A DNA stretch of 64,000 bases from UBA10161 sp964581105 (GTDB lineage: Archaea; Micrarchaeota; Micrarchaeia; Anstonellales; Anstonellaceae): positions 1 through 64,000 of the forward strand of contig CAZOMB010000003.1 in the NCBI GenBank assembly GCA_964581105.1, in the 5' to 3' direction. A program made the translations under genes and the position numbers. Shown piece after piece: positions 31,377-39,011 of this stretch. Each line of letters begins with the position of its first letter. Position 1 is the first letter of the stretch. The notes under the pieces were generated by a model. It did not search any database. It worked only from the letters and a program-made list of their open reading frames with translations, and was not told the DNA's origin.

Positions 31377-31652
31377 TCACCTTTTGTTATCTTTTTCAAC
31401 TTCCTGCAGCAAATGCTCAATAGTGCATTCAGCTGCAAGTGTTTTTCTTCTGCTTTTATGCCCTGCAAGTATACTTACCTTGCAGCGCAGCATTTTTCCT
31501 AGTTCAGAAAGAAGAGCACGGTTGGCCTTTCCCTGCGTTGGCATCGCATTGATGCCCAGCTTTAGCACAAGCGGGTTAGTGCTGATAAGGGAGGCTGAAA
31601 ACCTACCCTTGCCTGCACATGCCCGGACAGTGAATACCGTCGTCAAGGCCAT
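31377..31652 (-). CDS. DUF167 (YggU) family protein
   Basis: 91 residues from ATG 31652, with AGAGG just upstream; an in-frame TTG at 31673 is possible. The signature INAMPTQGKANRALLSELGKMLRCKVSILAGHKSRRKTLAAECT matches DUF167, a small alpha/beta fold of unknown function. It is followed immediately by dnaG and probably shares its transcript. Confidence 0.85.
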   Translation of the reverse strand: MALTTVFTVRACAGKGRFSASLISTNPLVLKLGINAMPTQGKANRALLSELGKMLRCKVSILAGHKSRRKTLAAECTIEHLLQEVEKDNKR

Positions 31653-31673
31653 TGCCTCTGAAAAGATTCGCAA

Positions 31674-31970
31674 GCTCGTGCCAGAAATTCCCTGGCATGT
31701 TCAGCAGCTTTTGGCTGCCCCGCAAGCCTCAATGGCAAGCGGAAATGAGCGTGAAATCTTGGTGATGCTTTCGTGATTCTTTCCTGGCTTTTTTCACATG
31801 TTTTCCTTCTTTATCATAATGTGCGGTGCGCTGTTGACAGTACAATCACAGTGTTTACTCATGCTGCCATCCACGCACAGCAGCCAGATATGAATTTTGG
31901 GGTATATAAACCTGCCTGTTTTTGGTCGTGGTGCAGTATCCATAAGTTCCTCTCGATAAATAAAATAGGC
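31674..31970 (-). promoter_or_regulatory. Promoter and long leader upstream of DUF167-dnaG
   Basis: No convincing gene was found in these about 300 bp. On the minus strand TTTATATA (about 31902-31909) is a good TATA box with transcription likely starting near 31878, which would give a leader of about 220 nt before the DUF167 start. Only very short frames lie in it (for example 22 codons starting MSKHCDC). The base composition near 31680-31760 is higher in G+C than the genes around it. Confidence 0.35.
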
Positions 31971-32900
31971 TCAGGCTGGCTGCTGGCTGCCTGCAGCATC
32001 AGTTTCATTATTTTTGCCCAGTAGCTTCTTCGCACGCCCAGCTATCCTATCAAAAGCGTCCAAAGCTCTTGACAGACGGCATGTCTTCCTAATAAGGTGC
32101 ACTATCAACCAGACAGAAAACAATACTTCAAGCCCAGTGACAATCTCAGCAGTCCGGTTTACGACCTGGTTATAAAGGGTGAATTCCGTTTCGTTGAGCT
32201 GTTTTCCATTGACTGAATAAACAAACTCGCAAGTGTCAGTGTTTATCTGTTTCCCCTCAGTCGAATAATATTTCCCGCCGGTATAGCTGTAGGAAAGGCC
32301 TTTCAATCCATAGTGGTAATACGAACCGCCCTTGCTGATGCTTCCATGCGTTTTCAAATGTTTGATTTCAGCTGAACTCAGCTTGTTGCCATGCTTGCCC
32401 TTGAAAACCGTCTCTGCAATAATTGTAATTGGTAACCAACCACCTACTATGCCTAATGTGGCCCCAACTTTGCACTTAGTTTTACTATCATCAACATGTT
32501 CCATAATGTTCCGAGGATTATTCGTGTCTGTGTTCTCATCTCTGTATTTTGAGTATATTTCCACTGCATCTTTGTTTAGAGATGTTTCCCCGATTTTTAT
32601 TTCCTCTTTCTGTTTGGCTATTTCTTTCTTGATGCTTTTGACCTCATCCTGCGCTTTTTTAGCCAAGTCCTCTGTCATCAGAGGTATAGCTTCTTCCTTC
32701 TTCTTTAATTCCTCTGTCTGTTCCTTCAGAAGTTTTTTAGATTTATTTAAATTTTTCAGATTTTTGTCAAATGCGACTGTTTGTTTAACATAGTTGTGGC
32801 GGTTCTCTCTCCACGCCCATTCTATTTCCTTCTTTGAAGTCTTGTTGTATTTGTTGATAGTCCTAAGGCTCTTATGGATATGTTTGTTACTGTGTTTCAT
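31971..32900 (-). CDS. Orphan coiled-coil membrane protein
   Basis: 309 residues. Start ATG 32900 follows GAGGTGTGTGA, and a TATA-like TATATAAAC lies about 40 bp upstream. Residues 1-130 are Lys/Glu-rich coiled coil (NLNKSKKLLKEQTEELKKKEE...KSIKKEIAKQKEEIK). A hydrophobic segment (KVGATLGIVGGWLPITIIAETVF) follows, then a Tyr/Gly-rich region (SKGGSYYHYGLKGLSYSYTGGKYYS), then a second helix (TGLEVLFSVWLIVHLI) and a basic tail. No family recognised. It belongs to a group of orphan coiled-coil membrane proteins scattered through this window. Confidence 0.6.
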   Translation of the reverse strand: MKHSNKHIHKSLRTINKYNKTSKKEIEWAWRENRHNYVKQTVAFDKNLKNLNKSKKLLKEQTEELKKKEEAIPLMTEDLAKKAQDEVKSIKKEIAKQKEEIKIGETSLNKDAVEIYSKYRDENTDTNNPRNIMEHVDDSKTKCKVGATLGIVGGWLPITIIAETVFKGKHGNKLSSAEIKHLKTHGSISKGGSYYHYGLKGLSYSYTGGKYYSTEGKQINTDTCEFVYSVNGKQLNETEFTLYNQVVNRTAEIVTGLEVLFSVWLIVHLIRKTCRLSRALDAFDRIAGRAKKLLGKNNETDAAGSQQPA

Positions 32901-33044
32901 TCACACACCTCTGTTCAATAAATGTGTAACAACATGTTTATATATCTATGCCCACTTAAGGCTTTGTACACTAACCCCGGCTACAGTGTCAAAAAGATTC
33001 CTGAAAGGGACAAGCCAGCCATCCTTGCGCAGCTCAATAAATAG

Positions 33045-33212
33045 TTAGCCTATCTTCAGCAAAATATATGCCAGCACAAGGGAGCCAACCCCTAAGACAA
33101 GGTTAAGAAGAGGGGTTTGGCTTACAAAAGCAAGCTTTATTCCTGCAAAAGGCAGCAAATTGTTTAAGGCAAACAGGAAAAGCATGCCTGCAATAAAGCT
33201 TCTCAGTTCCAT
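33045..33212 (-). CDS. Small hydrophobic membrane protein
   Basis: 55 residues, starting MELRSFIAGMLFLFALNN, with AAGTGAG five bases before the ATG. Two hydrophobic helices fill almost the whole length (FIAGMLFLFALNNLLPFAGI and LNLVLGVGSLVLAYILLKIG). It is divergent from the CBS protein gene at 33288. No family can be named. Upstream of its stop, on the other strand, a short frame ending ...RDKPAILAQLNK (to about 33044) looks like the tail of a lost gene. Confidence 0.6.
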   Translation of the reverse strand: MELRSFIAGMLFLFALNNLLPFAGIKLAFVSQTPLLNLVLGVGSLVLAYILLKIG

Positions 33213-33287
33213 TTTTCTCACTTGACACAGTTTGGCTGTATTGCTTTAAAAATCTTAATTGTGATTTTGAACACAGGAGGTGTGACT

Positions 33288-33830
33288 ATGAAAATGGACG
33301 TCAGGATAGGCCAATGCATGACAGTCGGGGTATTCACGCTTCCTGCTGACAAGACTGTAAGGGATGCTGCAAAGCTTTTGAAAAGCACAAGGGTAGGCTC
33401 AATTATTATCACGCAAAAGGGAAAGGCAAAAGGGATTGTGACTGAAAGGGACATAGTTTACAAAGTAATTGCAGCAGGCAAAGACCCGAAAAAGACCAAG
33501 CTAAAGGCAATTATGGCAAGGCCCCTCAAGGTAATCAGGGCATCTGACAAGATTGAAAAGGCAGCACTTGCGCTTCGGGCAAACAGGGTGAAAAGGCTGC
33601 CTGTTGTTGACAAGGATGGCCGGCTGGTCGGCATAATAACAGAAGGCGACCTTGTAAGGGTATACCCTGGCATGGTTGACGTTATTTCTGAGCTTCAGGA
33701 AATCCGCCAGGCAAAGCCAAATGAGAGGTATACTGGCATATGCGAAATCTGCGGCTGCTATGCAGAGGACCTTAAGAGGGATGAGGGAAAGCTCAAGTGC
33801 GAAGAATGCATTGATGAGGAAGCTGTTTAG
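33288..33830 (+). CDS. CBS-domain pair protein with C-terminal zinc ribbon
   Basis: 180 residues from ATG 33288 with GGAGGTG upstream. Two CBS motifs (about 7-65 and 72-130: VGVFTLPADKTVRDAAKLLKSTRVGSIIITQKGKAKGIVTERDI, and RPLKVIRASDKIEKAALALRANRVKRLPVVDKDGRLVGIITEGDL) bind adenosyl ligands. The end has CEICGCYAEDLKRDEGKLKCEEC, a four-Cys zinc ribbon. Such CBS plus zinc-ribbon proteins are common in archaea; the target is unknown. Nothing in the sequence indicates an enzyme. Confidence 0.85.
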   Translation: MKMDVRIGQCMTVGVFTLPADKTVRDAAKLLKSTRVGSIIITQKGKAKGIVTERDIVYKVIAAGKDPKKTKLKAIMARPLKVIRASDKIEKAALALRANRVKRLPVVDKDGRLVGIITEGDLVRVYPGMVDVISELQEIRQAKPNERYTGICEICGCYAEDLKRDEGKLKCEECIDEEAV

Positions 33831-33867
33831 TATCTTTTCTTATTTTTTCCCATGCATTTAATGGCAT

Positions 33868-34254
33868 ATGGCATTTGGGACCTATAAAAAAGGCGCTCGC
33901 GCAGAGCGTGAGCTTATCAAGTTCTTCTCAGAAAAGGGCTTTTCAGTAATAAGGGCAGCAGGCTCAGGGGTAAATTCTCTTTCCCCTGATCTACTTGCAT
34001 TCAAAAAAGGCAAGCAATATGCAATTGAGTGCAAGGCATGGGACAAAACTTCCCTGTCTTTTGAAAAGCAAAGAGTGGCCTCAATGAAGCAATGGGAGGA
34101 AATAACAGGAATAACTTACCTTATTGGCTGGAGAATATCTCGCGAAGGCTGGCTGCTCTTCCCTGTGCATTTGCTTGAGGAAAAGAAAAAATCATTCACA
34201 ATAACACTTTCAAAGGCAAAGTTGGCTGGAAGAACGCCTGATGAGCTTGCATAA
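33868..34254 (+). CDS. hjc: Holliday junction resolvase Hjc
   Basis: 128 residues. KKGARAERELIKFFSEKGFSVIRAAGSG gives the catalytic Glu and the dimer helix. SPDLLAFKKGKQYAIECKAW supplies the D...ExK metal site of the PD-(D/E)xK fold. The C-terminal WLLFPVHLLEE completes the fold. Hjc cuts four-way junctions symmetrically after recombination. Its start lies 38 bp after the CBS protein gene. Confidence 0.93.
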   Translation: MAFGTYKKGARAERELIKFFSEKGFSVIRAAGSGVNSLSPDLLAFKKGKQYAIECKAWDKTSLSFEKQRVASMKQWEEITGITYLIGWRISREGWLLFPVHLLEEKKKSFTITLSKAKLAGRTPDELA

Positions 34255-34260
34255 TAACCT

Positions 34261-34321
34261 GGCAGATGATGACAAGAACGACTCTGACCAAAATATGAAG
34301 ACGTGACTTGACTCTGATGCC
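34261..34321 (+). ncRNA. C/D box sRNA (2'-O-methylation guide)
   Basis: All four boxes are present in order and spacing: C box ATGATGA (34266-34272), 11-nt guide, D' box CTGA (34284-34287), C' box ATGAAGA (34295-34301), 12-nt guide, D box CTGA (34314-34317). Terminal stem GGCA/TGCC closes the RNA. At 61 nt it is typical for an archaeal C/D guide. The guides are CAAGAACGACT before D' and CGTGACTTGACT before D. The target rRNA or tRNA positions cannot be set without those sequences. It lies right after hjc. Confidence 0.8.
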
Positions 34322-34343
34322 AAGCAATTACACAAAACAAGAA

Positions 34344-34553
34344 TCAAACAACAGGGGGAAGTCCCATCTGAGAAAGAAGCTCTAGCTTTTCCTTTTTTGA
34401 GAGCCTTCCATGGTTTCTTATTCCTTCCTTAAAGGTTTCAAGGGTATTCTCATACTGGGTGAGTGAGCCCTCATTCTTGTTGTAGCGCTTTCGCTGCTCA
34501 TCAAGGTAACGGCTCCATGCGCCGCTTATTTCGTTTTTTATTTCCTCACTCAT
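34344..34553 (-). CDS. Small orphan protein
   Basis: 69 residues from ATG 34553, five bases after CGGTGATT. Charged and helical (SGAWSRYLDEQRKRYNKNEGSLTQYENTLETFKEGIRNHGRLSKKEKLELLSQMG) with a hydrophobic end PPVV. No family recognised. Convergent to the C/D box sRNA. Confidence 0.55.
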   Translation of the reverse strand: MSEEIKNEISGAWSRYLDEQRKRYNKNEGSLTQYENTLETFKEGIRNHGRLSKKEKLELLSQMGLPPVV

Positions 34554-34669
34554 TCTAATCACCGTCAGTGCGTATCCTCTCTGGCAGAATAGTTTCTGCA
34601 AAAGGCGCAGTCTTCTATTTATGCCAGAGCATATTTATTAACCTGCCCCTCTTCCCCGAAGAGGGCGCA

Positions 34670-35788
34670 TTACCCTTTGAGCTTTTCAAGCCTTAAGCAC
34701 CATGCACTGTAAATGGCAAGGCTTATTGCCCCTGCAATGAATATTGGCGAAAAGCCAAATTGCTGCACAACAAAGCCTGATACTCCCATTGCAACAAATA
34801 CGCCGATTCCCGGCGGTATATGCAGCAGAGCAATCTCAGTTGCAACATTCTTGCTCTGCCTTGCATCAAGGTAAATTATCCTTTCCCAAAGAAAAGCAAG
34901 CAATGAGTCCCCTAATGCCATCAGCAGAAAAAAGTAAGCAGCAAGGCCAGTTTCAGCAAGCCCCATGCCTGCAAGAGAGACTACAAATATCAGGCTGCCA
35001 AAAACTGCTGCAGGCCTGACATTGATTTTCATGTGGGAAAAAATATTGAGCGCAAGGCCAAATATCAGGAAATAAGCAGCATAAAGCAACCCTATCTGCT
35101 GAAGTGAAAACCCGATGCTCTTGAAAAAGATTGGGGCAACCAGATAAACAATTACCATGTAAAAAGTGGAGCCGGTGGCCATTGCGCCTGCTGTTTCGTA
35201 AAACCTTTTTGTCTTTTTTTTCAGGCTAAGGTCAGAAAGCTTTATTGCTGATTTTGCCCTCCTGTTTTTCACTTTTGCTGAAGTGAAAATCATTATGATT
35301 GAAAGCACTGCAGCCAAAAGGAAAAGTATCTCAAATCCCCCTAATGGGAAAAGAAGGCCCACTGCAAGGCTTCCAAGTGCAAAATAAAACTGCCTGCCAG
35401 AAATCATTCCCCCTAGGACAAAATGCTCCCTGCTCGGGGCTGCTGCAATCAAGCTGCTCCTGTTCACTGCCCATATGAAAGAGTCTTTTGCCCCATGAAG
35501 CACTTTTCCCACTGCAAAGCCAACAGGAGTTGTTGAAAGCCAGTAGGCAGCAACCTCTGCAAAAGTGGATATGCCGTTCAGGTAATAGAAAAGCCTGTCG
35601 CCAACTGAATCTGCAATAAGGCCGCTTGCTGTCCTTATGACAAGCTTTGCAAGCGAGGCAATGGCAAATACCAGGCCAATTGCAGCAATGTCAATTCCCC
35701 GCTCAAGCATAAGCAATGGCACAGCTATTGTCATTATGCCGATTATGAATGAGTCGAAAAAATTCAGGGAAAATATTCGCTTTACCAC
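34670..35788 (-). CDS. MFS-type transporter
   Basis: About 372 residues from GTG 35788 (AAGGTG five bases upstream). The longer open frame further upstream runs through the tRNA-His gene and is not coding. Ten to twelve membrane helices are arranged in two halves joined by a basic loop (SAKVKNRRAKSAIKLSDLSLKKKTKRFYE). The motif ASLAKLVIRTASGLIADSVGDRL between helices 2 and 3 is the MFS loop. Substrate unknown. Divergent from tRNA-His. Confidence 0.8.
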   Translation of the reverse strand: MVKRIFSLNFFDSFIIGIMTIAVPLLMLERGIDIAAIGLVFAIASLAKLVIRTASGLIADSVGDRLFYYLNGISTFAEVAAYWLSTTPVGFAVGKVLHGAKDSFIWAVNRSSLIAAAPSREHFVLGGMISGRQFYFALGSLAVGLLFPLGGFEILFLLAAVLSIIMIFTSAKVKNRRAKSAIKLSDLSLKKKTKRFYETAGAMATGSTFYMVIVYLVAPIFFKSIGFSLQQIGLLYAAYFLIFGLALNIFSHMKINVRPAAVFGSLIFVVSLAGMGLAETGLAAYFFLLMALGDSLLAFLWERIIYLDARQSKNVATEIALLHIPPGIGVFVAMGVSGFVVQQFGFSPIFIAGAISLAIYSAWCLRLEKLKG

Positions 35789-35859
35789 ATCTACACCTTG
35801 GGAATCAAAGTTAAAGTAGGCGTTCTTTTTTATACTGCTCGTACCAAATAATGACCTGC

Positions 35860-35931
35860 GGCCACGGTGATGTAACGGTAGCATGGGGGCCTGTGGAGCC
35901 CTTCGCCCGAGTTCGAGTCTCGGCTGTGGCC
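35860..35931 (+). tRNA. tRNA-His (GTG)
   Basis: Acceptor GCCACGG pairs with CTGTGGC. G at -1 (35860) faces C73 (35931), the histidine identity pair. Anticodon stem GGGGC/GCCCT with loop CTGTGGA, T-arm CCGAG-TTCGAGT-CTCGG. No intron and no CCA encoded. TATA-like TTTTTATAC lies about 28 bp upstream. It is the only intron-free tRNA gene in the window. A 13-bp copy of its 3' end recurs at 35973-35985. Confidence 0.95.
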
Positions 35932-35972
35932 TCATTTCATTCGGCCACATCTCGCCAGCCTGCGGCTGTCGA

Positions 35973-35985
35973 TCGGCTGTGGCCT
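35973..35985 (+). repeat. Copy of the tRNA-His 3' end
   Basis: TCGGCTGTGGCCT repeats 35920-35932, 53 bp downstream of it. Between the two copies lies CGGCCACA (35942-35949), which is complementary to the copy, so a hairpin can form. Confidence 0.6.
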
Positions 35986-36054
35986 GTCTTTTTCCTTGTT
36001 TTTCCAATCCATTGACTGCAACTATTATAAATGTTATGAATATATATTCATTAT

Positions 36055-36357
36055 ATGGCAAGGCCGAAAAAGTGCAAGATGGTATTTGCAGAGCCAGGTA
36101 TCACTTACTTTAAGCCCCGCGCAGTGCCGCTTATTGAGCTTAAGGAGGTTGAGCTTGCTGTTGAGGAGTTTGAGGCTGTCAGGATAAGTGACCTTCAAGG
36201 CGCAGGCCAGGTCAGTGCAGCGAAAAAAATGAAAGTTTCACAGCCAACACTCCACAGGCTGCTTGGTTCTGCGCACAGGAAAATCGCAGATGCACTTGTA
36301 AACGGAAAAGCAATCAAGATACATGGAGGAAATTATTCTGTAAAGAAAAAGAGGTGA
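36055..36357 (+). CDS. DUF134/UPF0251 helix-turn-helix protein
   Basis: 100 residues. The start MARPKKCKMVFAEPGITYFKPRAVPLIELKEVELAVEEFEAVRISDL is the DUF134 signature, followed by a sigma-like helix-turn-helix (QVSAAKKMKVSQPTLHRLLGSAHRKIADAL). In many archaea this gene begins a cluster with NifX-like and ParA/MinD-like iron-sulfur ATPase genes, as it does here. It is probably the transcription regulator of that operon. A TATA-like TATATATTCATTATATG lies right before the start. Confidence 0.9.
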   Translation: MARPKKCKMVFAEPGITYFKPRAVPLIELKEVELAVEEFEAVRISDLQGAGQVSAAKKMKVSQPTLHRLLGSAHRKIADALVNGKAIKIHGGNYSVKKKR

Positions 36358-36362
36358 TTTGA

Positions 36363-36671
36363 ATGCCATGGGGAGACGGGACAGGCCCTTGGTGGGCAGG
36401 AAACAGTGGATGGAATTGCAGGAGGGGCTTTGGCAGAGGCCAAGGCTTTGGCAGAGGCCAAGGCTTTGGAAGAGGAGGCTTTGGAAGAGGATTTGGCCAG
36501 GGATTTGGCAGAGGAGGAGTTAACATCCCGTTTTTCGGCCAGCAGCAAAGCCAGGAAGCCGCAGTGCCTGCACAGGAAGAGCTTCAGGAGCTTAAGGAAT
36601 ATGCCCAGGAGCTAAAAGGAGAGCTTGACGAAATAAAGAAGAGGATGGCAGAGCTTCAGAAGAAAAAATAG
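36363..36671 (+). CDS. DUF5320 Gly/Arg/Phe-rich protein
   Basis: 102 residues. The start MPWGDGTGPWWAG leads into a Gly/Phe/Arg repeat (GFGRGQGFGRGQGFGRGGFG...), then a Gln/Glu-rich coiled coil (EELQELKEYAQELKGELDEIKKRMAELQKKK). This is the DUF5320 pattern, commonly found with NifX-like and DUF134 genes. Role unknown. It starts 5 bp after DUF134, and its stop touches the next ribosome site (TAGGTGG). Confidence 0.85.
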   Translation: MPWGDGTGPWWAGNSGWNCRRGFGRGQGFGRGQGFGRGGFGRGFGQGFGRGGVNIPFFGQQQSQEAAVPAQEELQELKEYAQELKGELDEIKKRMAELQKKK

Positions 36672-36680
36672 GTGGATCAT

Positions 36681-37100
36681 ATGAAAATAATTGTCGCAAG
36701 CTCAGGAAAAGGCCTAAATGCGAATGTTTTCCCTGTTTTTGGCAGGTGCCCTTCATTTTCCCTGGTGGAAGCAGATGGAAAGAAAATAACAGGAGAAAAA
36801 GAAGTTGCAAACCCTGGCTATCAGGCAGGGGGAGGCGCAGGCATAGTTGCTGCCCAGGCTGTTATTGACGCAGGGGCTCAGGCAGTCATTGCAGGCAACT
36901 TCGGGCCAAACGCAGGCATGGTCCTTTCACAGGCAGGCATAAGCGTTTACTCTGTTGCAGGCGGCACAGTAAAGCAGGCAGTTGAAAGCCTGATTGCAGG
37001 AAAACTTCCGCCTGCTTCGCAGGTTCCAGGCCACTTTGGCATGCAAAGGGGAATGGGCGGAGGAATGCGAAGAGGGCGCTTTAGGGGAGGAAGGCAATGA
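36681..37100 (+). CDS. NifX/NafY-like (dinitrogenase iron-molybdenum cofactor family) protein
   Basis: 139 residues from ATG 36681 after AGGTGG. IIVASSGKGLNANVFPVFGRCPSFSLVEADG, then AGIVAAQAVIDAGAQAVIAGNFGPNAGMVLSQAGISVYSVAGGTVKQAVE is the whole family fold. The tail is Gly/Arg/Met-rich (GMQRGMGGGMRRGRFRGG). No nitrogenase genes are seen; in such organisms these proteins are thought to carry iron-sulfur or metal clusters. It overlaps the next gene by 4 bp (ATGA). Confidence 0.88.
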   Translation: MKIIVASSGKGLNANVFPVFGRCPSFSLVEADGKKITGEKEVANPGYQAGGGAGIVAAQAVIDAGAQAVIAGNFGPNAGMVLSQAGISVYSVAGGTVKQAVESLIAGKLPPASQVPGHFGMQRGMGGGMRRGRFRGGRQ

Positions 37101-37447
37101 AAATCGCAATAGCCTCCCAGGGAAACGGAATAAAGGGAGAAGTGGCAGGGCATTTTGGCACATGCCCTGAATTTGTCCTTGTTGAAGCAAAGGATGGCAA
37201 AACAATTTCAGCAAAAACCTTTCCAAACCCATGTTTTGGCAAGCACATGCCTGGCGAGGTTCCCAAATTCATGAAAGAGATTGGCGCTGATATTGTGATA
37301 GCAGGGGGAATAGGCCCTTTGGCAGTAAAATTTCTCAACGAATACCAGATAAAAATGGTCACAGGGGTAAAAGGGAAAATTGAAGGCATTGTATCTGATT
37401 ACCTTGAAGGGAAGCTGAAAGCAATGGAAAACGATTGCAGCCATTGA
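37097..37447 (+). CDS. NifX/NafY-like protein, second copy
   Basis: 116 residues, same family as the gene before it: IAIASQGNGIKGEVAGHFGTCPEFVLVEAKDG and PGEVPKFMKEIGADIVIAGGIGPLAVKFLNEYQIKMVTGVKGKIEGIV. It lacks the Gly/Arg tail and ends with ENDCSH. A Cys (PNPCFGKHMPGE) and two His could bind a metal centre. Translationally coupled to the first copy. Confidence 0.88.
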   Translation: MKIAIASQGNGIKGEVAGHFGTCPEFVLVEAKDGKTISAKTFPNPCFGKHMPGEVPKFMKEIGADIVIAGGIGPLAVKFLNEYQIKMVTGVKGKIEGIVSDYLEGKLKAMENDCSH

Positions 37448-37467
37448 AAGGATTTGAGGGTTTTGCC

Positions 37468-38190
37468 ATGAAAATGCCGAATAAGCGAATTGCAAAAAGG
37501 ATTGTGCCAGACCCTGAAAGATATGATAAATGGTACAAAAAGCCATTTGGTAAATATGCTGACAGGCTTGAGAAAAACCTAGTATTGCTCTTCCTGGGCA
37601 ACGCAAAAGGCATGAAAATACTTGATGTTGGCTGCGGAACAGGCAATTACTGCCTTCTGCTTGCGAAAATGGGCGCACAAATGACTGGCATAGATTCATC
37701 CAGGAAAATGATATCAAGGGCAAAAGAAAAGGCAAAGAGGCAAGGGATCCAGGCAAAATTCCATATCGGGAGCGCTGAAAGCCTGCCCTTTAAGCCAAAA
37801 AGCTTTGATGCTGTTATATCTGTTGCAGCCTGCGAGTTTTTCACTGACATGGGAAAAGCAGCCGATGAAATGAAGCGCGTAGTTAAAGGTAATGGAAAAA
37901 TTGTAATCGGGCTGATAAACAAGTGGAGCCTTTATTGCTCTGGAAAGAGGCTTATAAGCATTTTCAAAGAGGACTCTGTTTACAAGCGCGCAAAGTTTTA
38001 CAGCATACTTGGGCTGAAGAAAATTTTTGGGGGGGAAGTAAAGTGGGGCAGCACGCTTTTTGCGCAGGAGTGGTTCCCTTCCTGGCTTTTGCAGCTTTCA
38101 TGCAGGTTTGAAGGCATTCTCTCAAAAGTTCTCAAGCCGTTCGGAGCATTTCTAGTCCTGAAAATAAAGCCAGAAAAGGGGATAAAATGA
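37468..38190 (+). CDS. SAM-dependent methyltransferase
   Basis: 240 residues from ATG 37468, preceded by GAGGG. Class I methyltransferase: MKILDVGCGTGNYCLLLAKMG (motif I), MTGIDSSRKMISRAKEKAK (acidic end of strand 2), SLPFKPKSFDAVISVAACEFF (motif post-I/II), and a C-terminal half similar to UbiE/Methyltransf_11 proteins. Substrate unknown. Its place inside the NifX/ATPase operon with a 4-bp overlap to the next gene suggests a linked function. Confidence 0.85.
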   Translation: MKMPNKRIAKRIVPDPERYDKWYKKPFGKYADRLEKNLVLLFLGNAKGMKILDVGCGTGNYCLLLAKMGAQMTGIDSSRKMISRAKEKAKRQGIQAKFHIGSAESLPFKPKSFDAVISVAACEFFTDMGKAADEMKRVVKGNGKIVIGLINKWSLYCSGKRLISIFKEDSVYKRAKFYSILGLKKIFGGEVKWGSTLFAQEWFPSWLLQLSCRFEGILSKVLKPFGAFLVLKIKPEKGIK

Positions 38191-39011
38191 AAATAGCTGT
38201 CACTGGAGGCAAAGGAGGCACAGGAAAAACAGTCATAGCAGTGAACCTTGCTGTTTGCCTTGCAAAGCTTGGGAAAAAAGTCGCTTACCTTGACTGTGAT
38301 GCAGACTGCCCAAGCTCACACCTTATTGTGGGCGCAAGCCTTCAAAAAAAGGAAAAAGTCAGCTCATTTTTCCCAATTATCGACAAAAACAAATGCAGGA
38401 AATGCGGAATGTGCGTTCAAAACTGTGAGTTTAATGCGCTTTACCAATTGAAAGGCAAACCCCCTGAACTGGTACAGTCGCTCTGCAGCGGCTGTGGCGC
38501 GTGCATGATTGCCTGCCCTTATGGGGCAATAAAAGAAGGGAAAAAAACAATTGGCTGGACTTTTTCCTTCAGAAAATACGGGGTCCATTTCTTTTCAGGA
38601 AAGCTAAAGCCATCAGAGCCTTTGACTGAGAAGATAGTTGATGCAGTAAAGAAAAGGGGAATGCAGGGAAAATATGACATTATTATTGTGGATACTGCCG
38701 CAGGCGCGCACTGCCAGGTTGTTTCTGCTCTTGAGGGATGTGACAAGGCATTTGCAGTGACAGAGCCGACACTTTTTGGCAGGCACGACCTGAAAGTAAT
38801 ATCAAAAGTCCTGGAAAAAATGAAAATCCAATATGAAATCATTCTCAACAGGAGCACAATCTCAAAAACCAGGGTAAAGTCAGTGCTTCAAATCCCGTAT
38901 GACAGGAAAATGATAGAGTGCTATGTTCTTGCAGTGCCGATTGTTGAAAAGTACCCAAACCACCCAATTTCAAGAAAAATTGCTGCACTGGCAAAGAGGC
39001 TGTTAAAATGA
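38187..39011 (+). CDS. MinD-superfamily P-loop ATPase with inserted ferredoxin domain
   Basis: 274 residues. Deviant Walker A at the start (GGKGGTGKTVIAVNLA). Residues about 65-115 hold two 4Fe-4S motifs: CRKCGMCVQNCEFNAL and CSGCGACMIACPYGAI. IIIVDTAAGAHC is the switch II/Walker B region. Proteins of this type occur as tandem pairs beside NifX-like genes and are thought to assemble or move iron-sulfur or metal clusters. Overlaps both neighbours by 4 bp. Confidence 0.9.
   Translation: MKIAVTGGKGGTGKTVIAVNLAVCLAKLGKKVAYLDCDADCPSSHLIVGASLQKKEKVSSFFPIIDKNKCRKCGMCVQNCEFNALYQLKGKPPELVQSLCSGCGACMIACPYGAIKEGKKTIGWTFSFRKYGVHFFSGKLKPSEPLTEKIVDAVKKRGMQGKYDIIIVDTAAGAHCQVVSALEGCDKAFAVTEPTLFGRHDLKVISKVLEKMKIQYEIILNRSTISKTRVKSVLQIPYDRKMIECYVLAVPIVEKYPNHPISRKIAALAKRLLK

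Noticed and set aside
30901..31776. A 291-codon open frame on the plus strand opposite dnaG and DUF167
   Set aside because: It is antisense to two well-supported conserved genes, has no ribosome site and a composition typical of a shadow frame. Only its end (beyond 31673) is not covered by a gene, and that part shows no recognisable protein.
32970..33044. Short plus-strand frame ending GYSVKKIPERDKPAILAQLNK
   Set aside because: It looks protein-like but has no start or upstream part in frame beyond about 30 codons; it is noted only as a possible gene remnant.
35788..36061. N-terminal extension of the MFS transporter by about 90 residues
   Set aside because: The extension runs antisense through tRNA-His and its trailer and has no membrane or conserved sequence; GTG 35788 has a proper ribosome site.
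36420..36520. Tandem repeats GGCAGAGGCCAAGGCTTT as a regulatory array
   Set aside because: They encode the Gly/Phe/Arg repeat of the DUF5320 protein in frame and need no other explanation.
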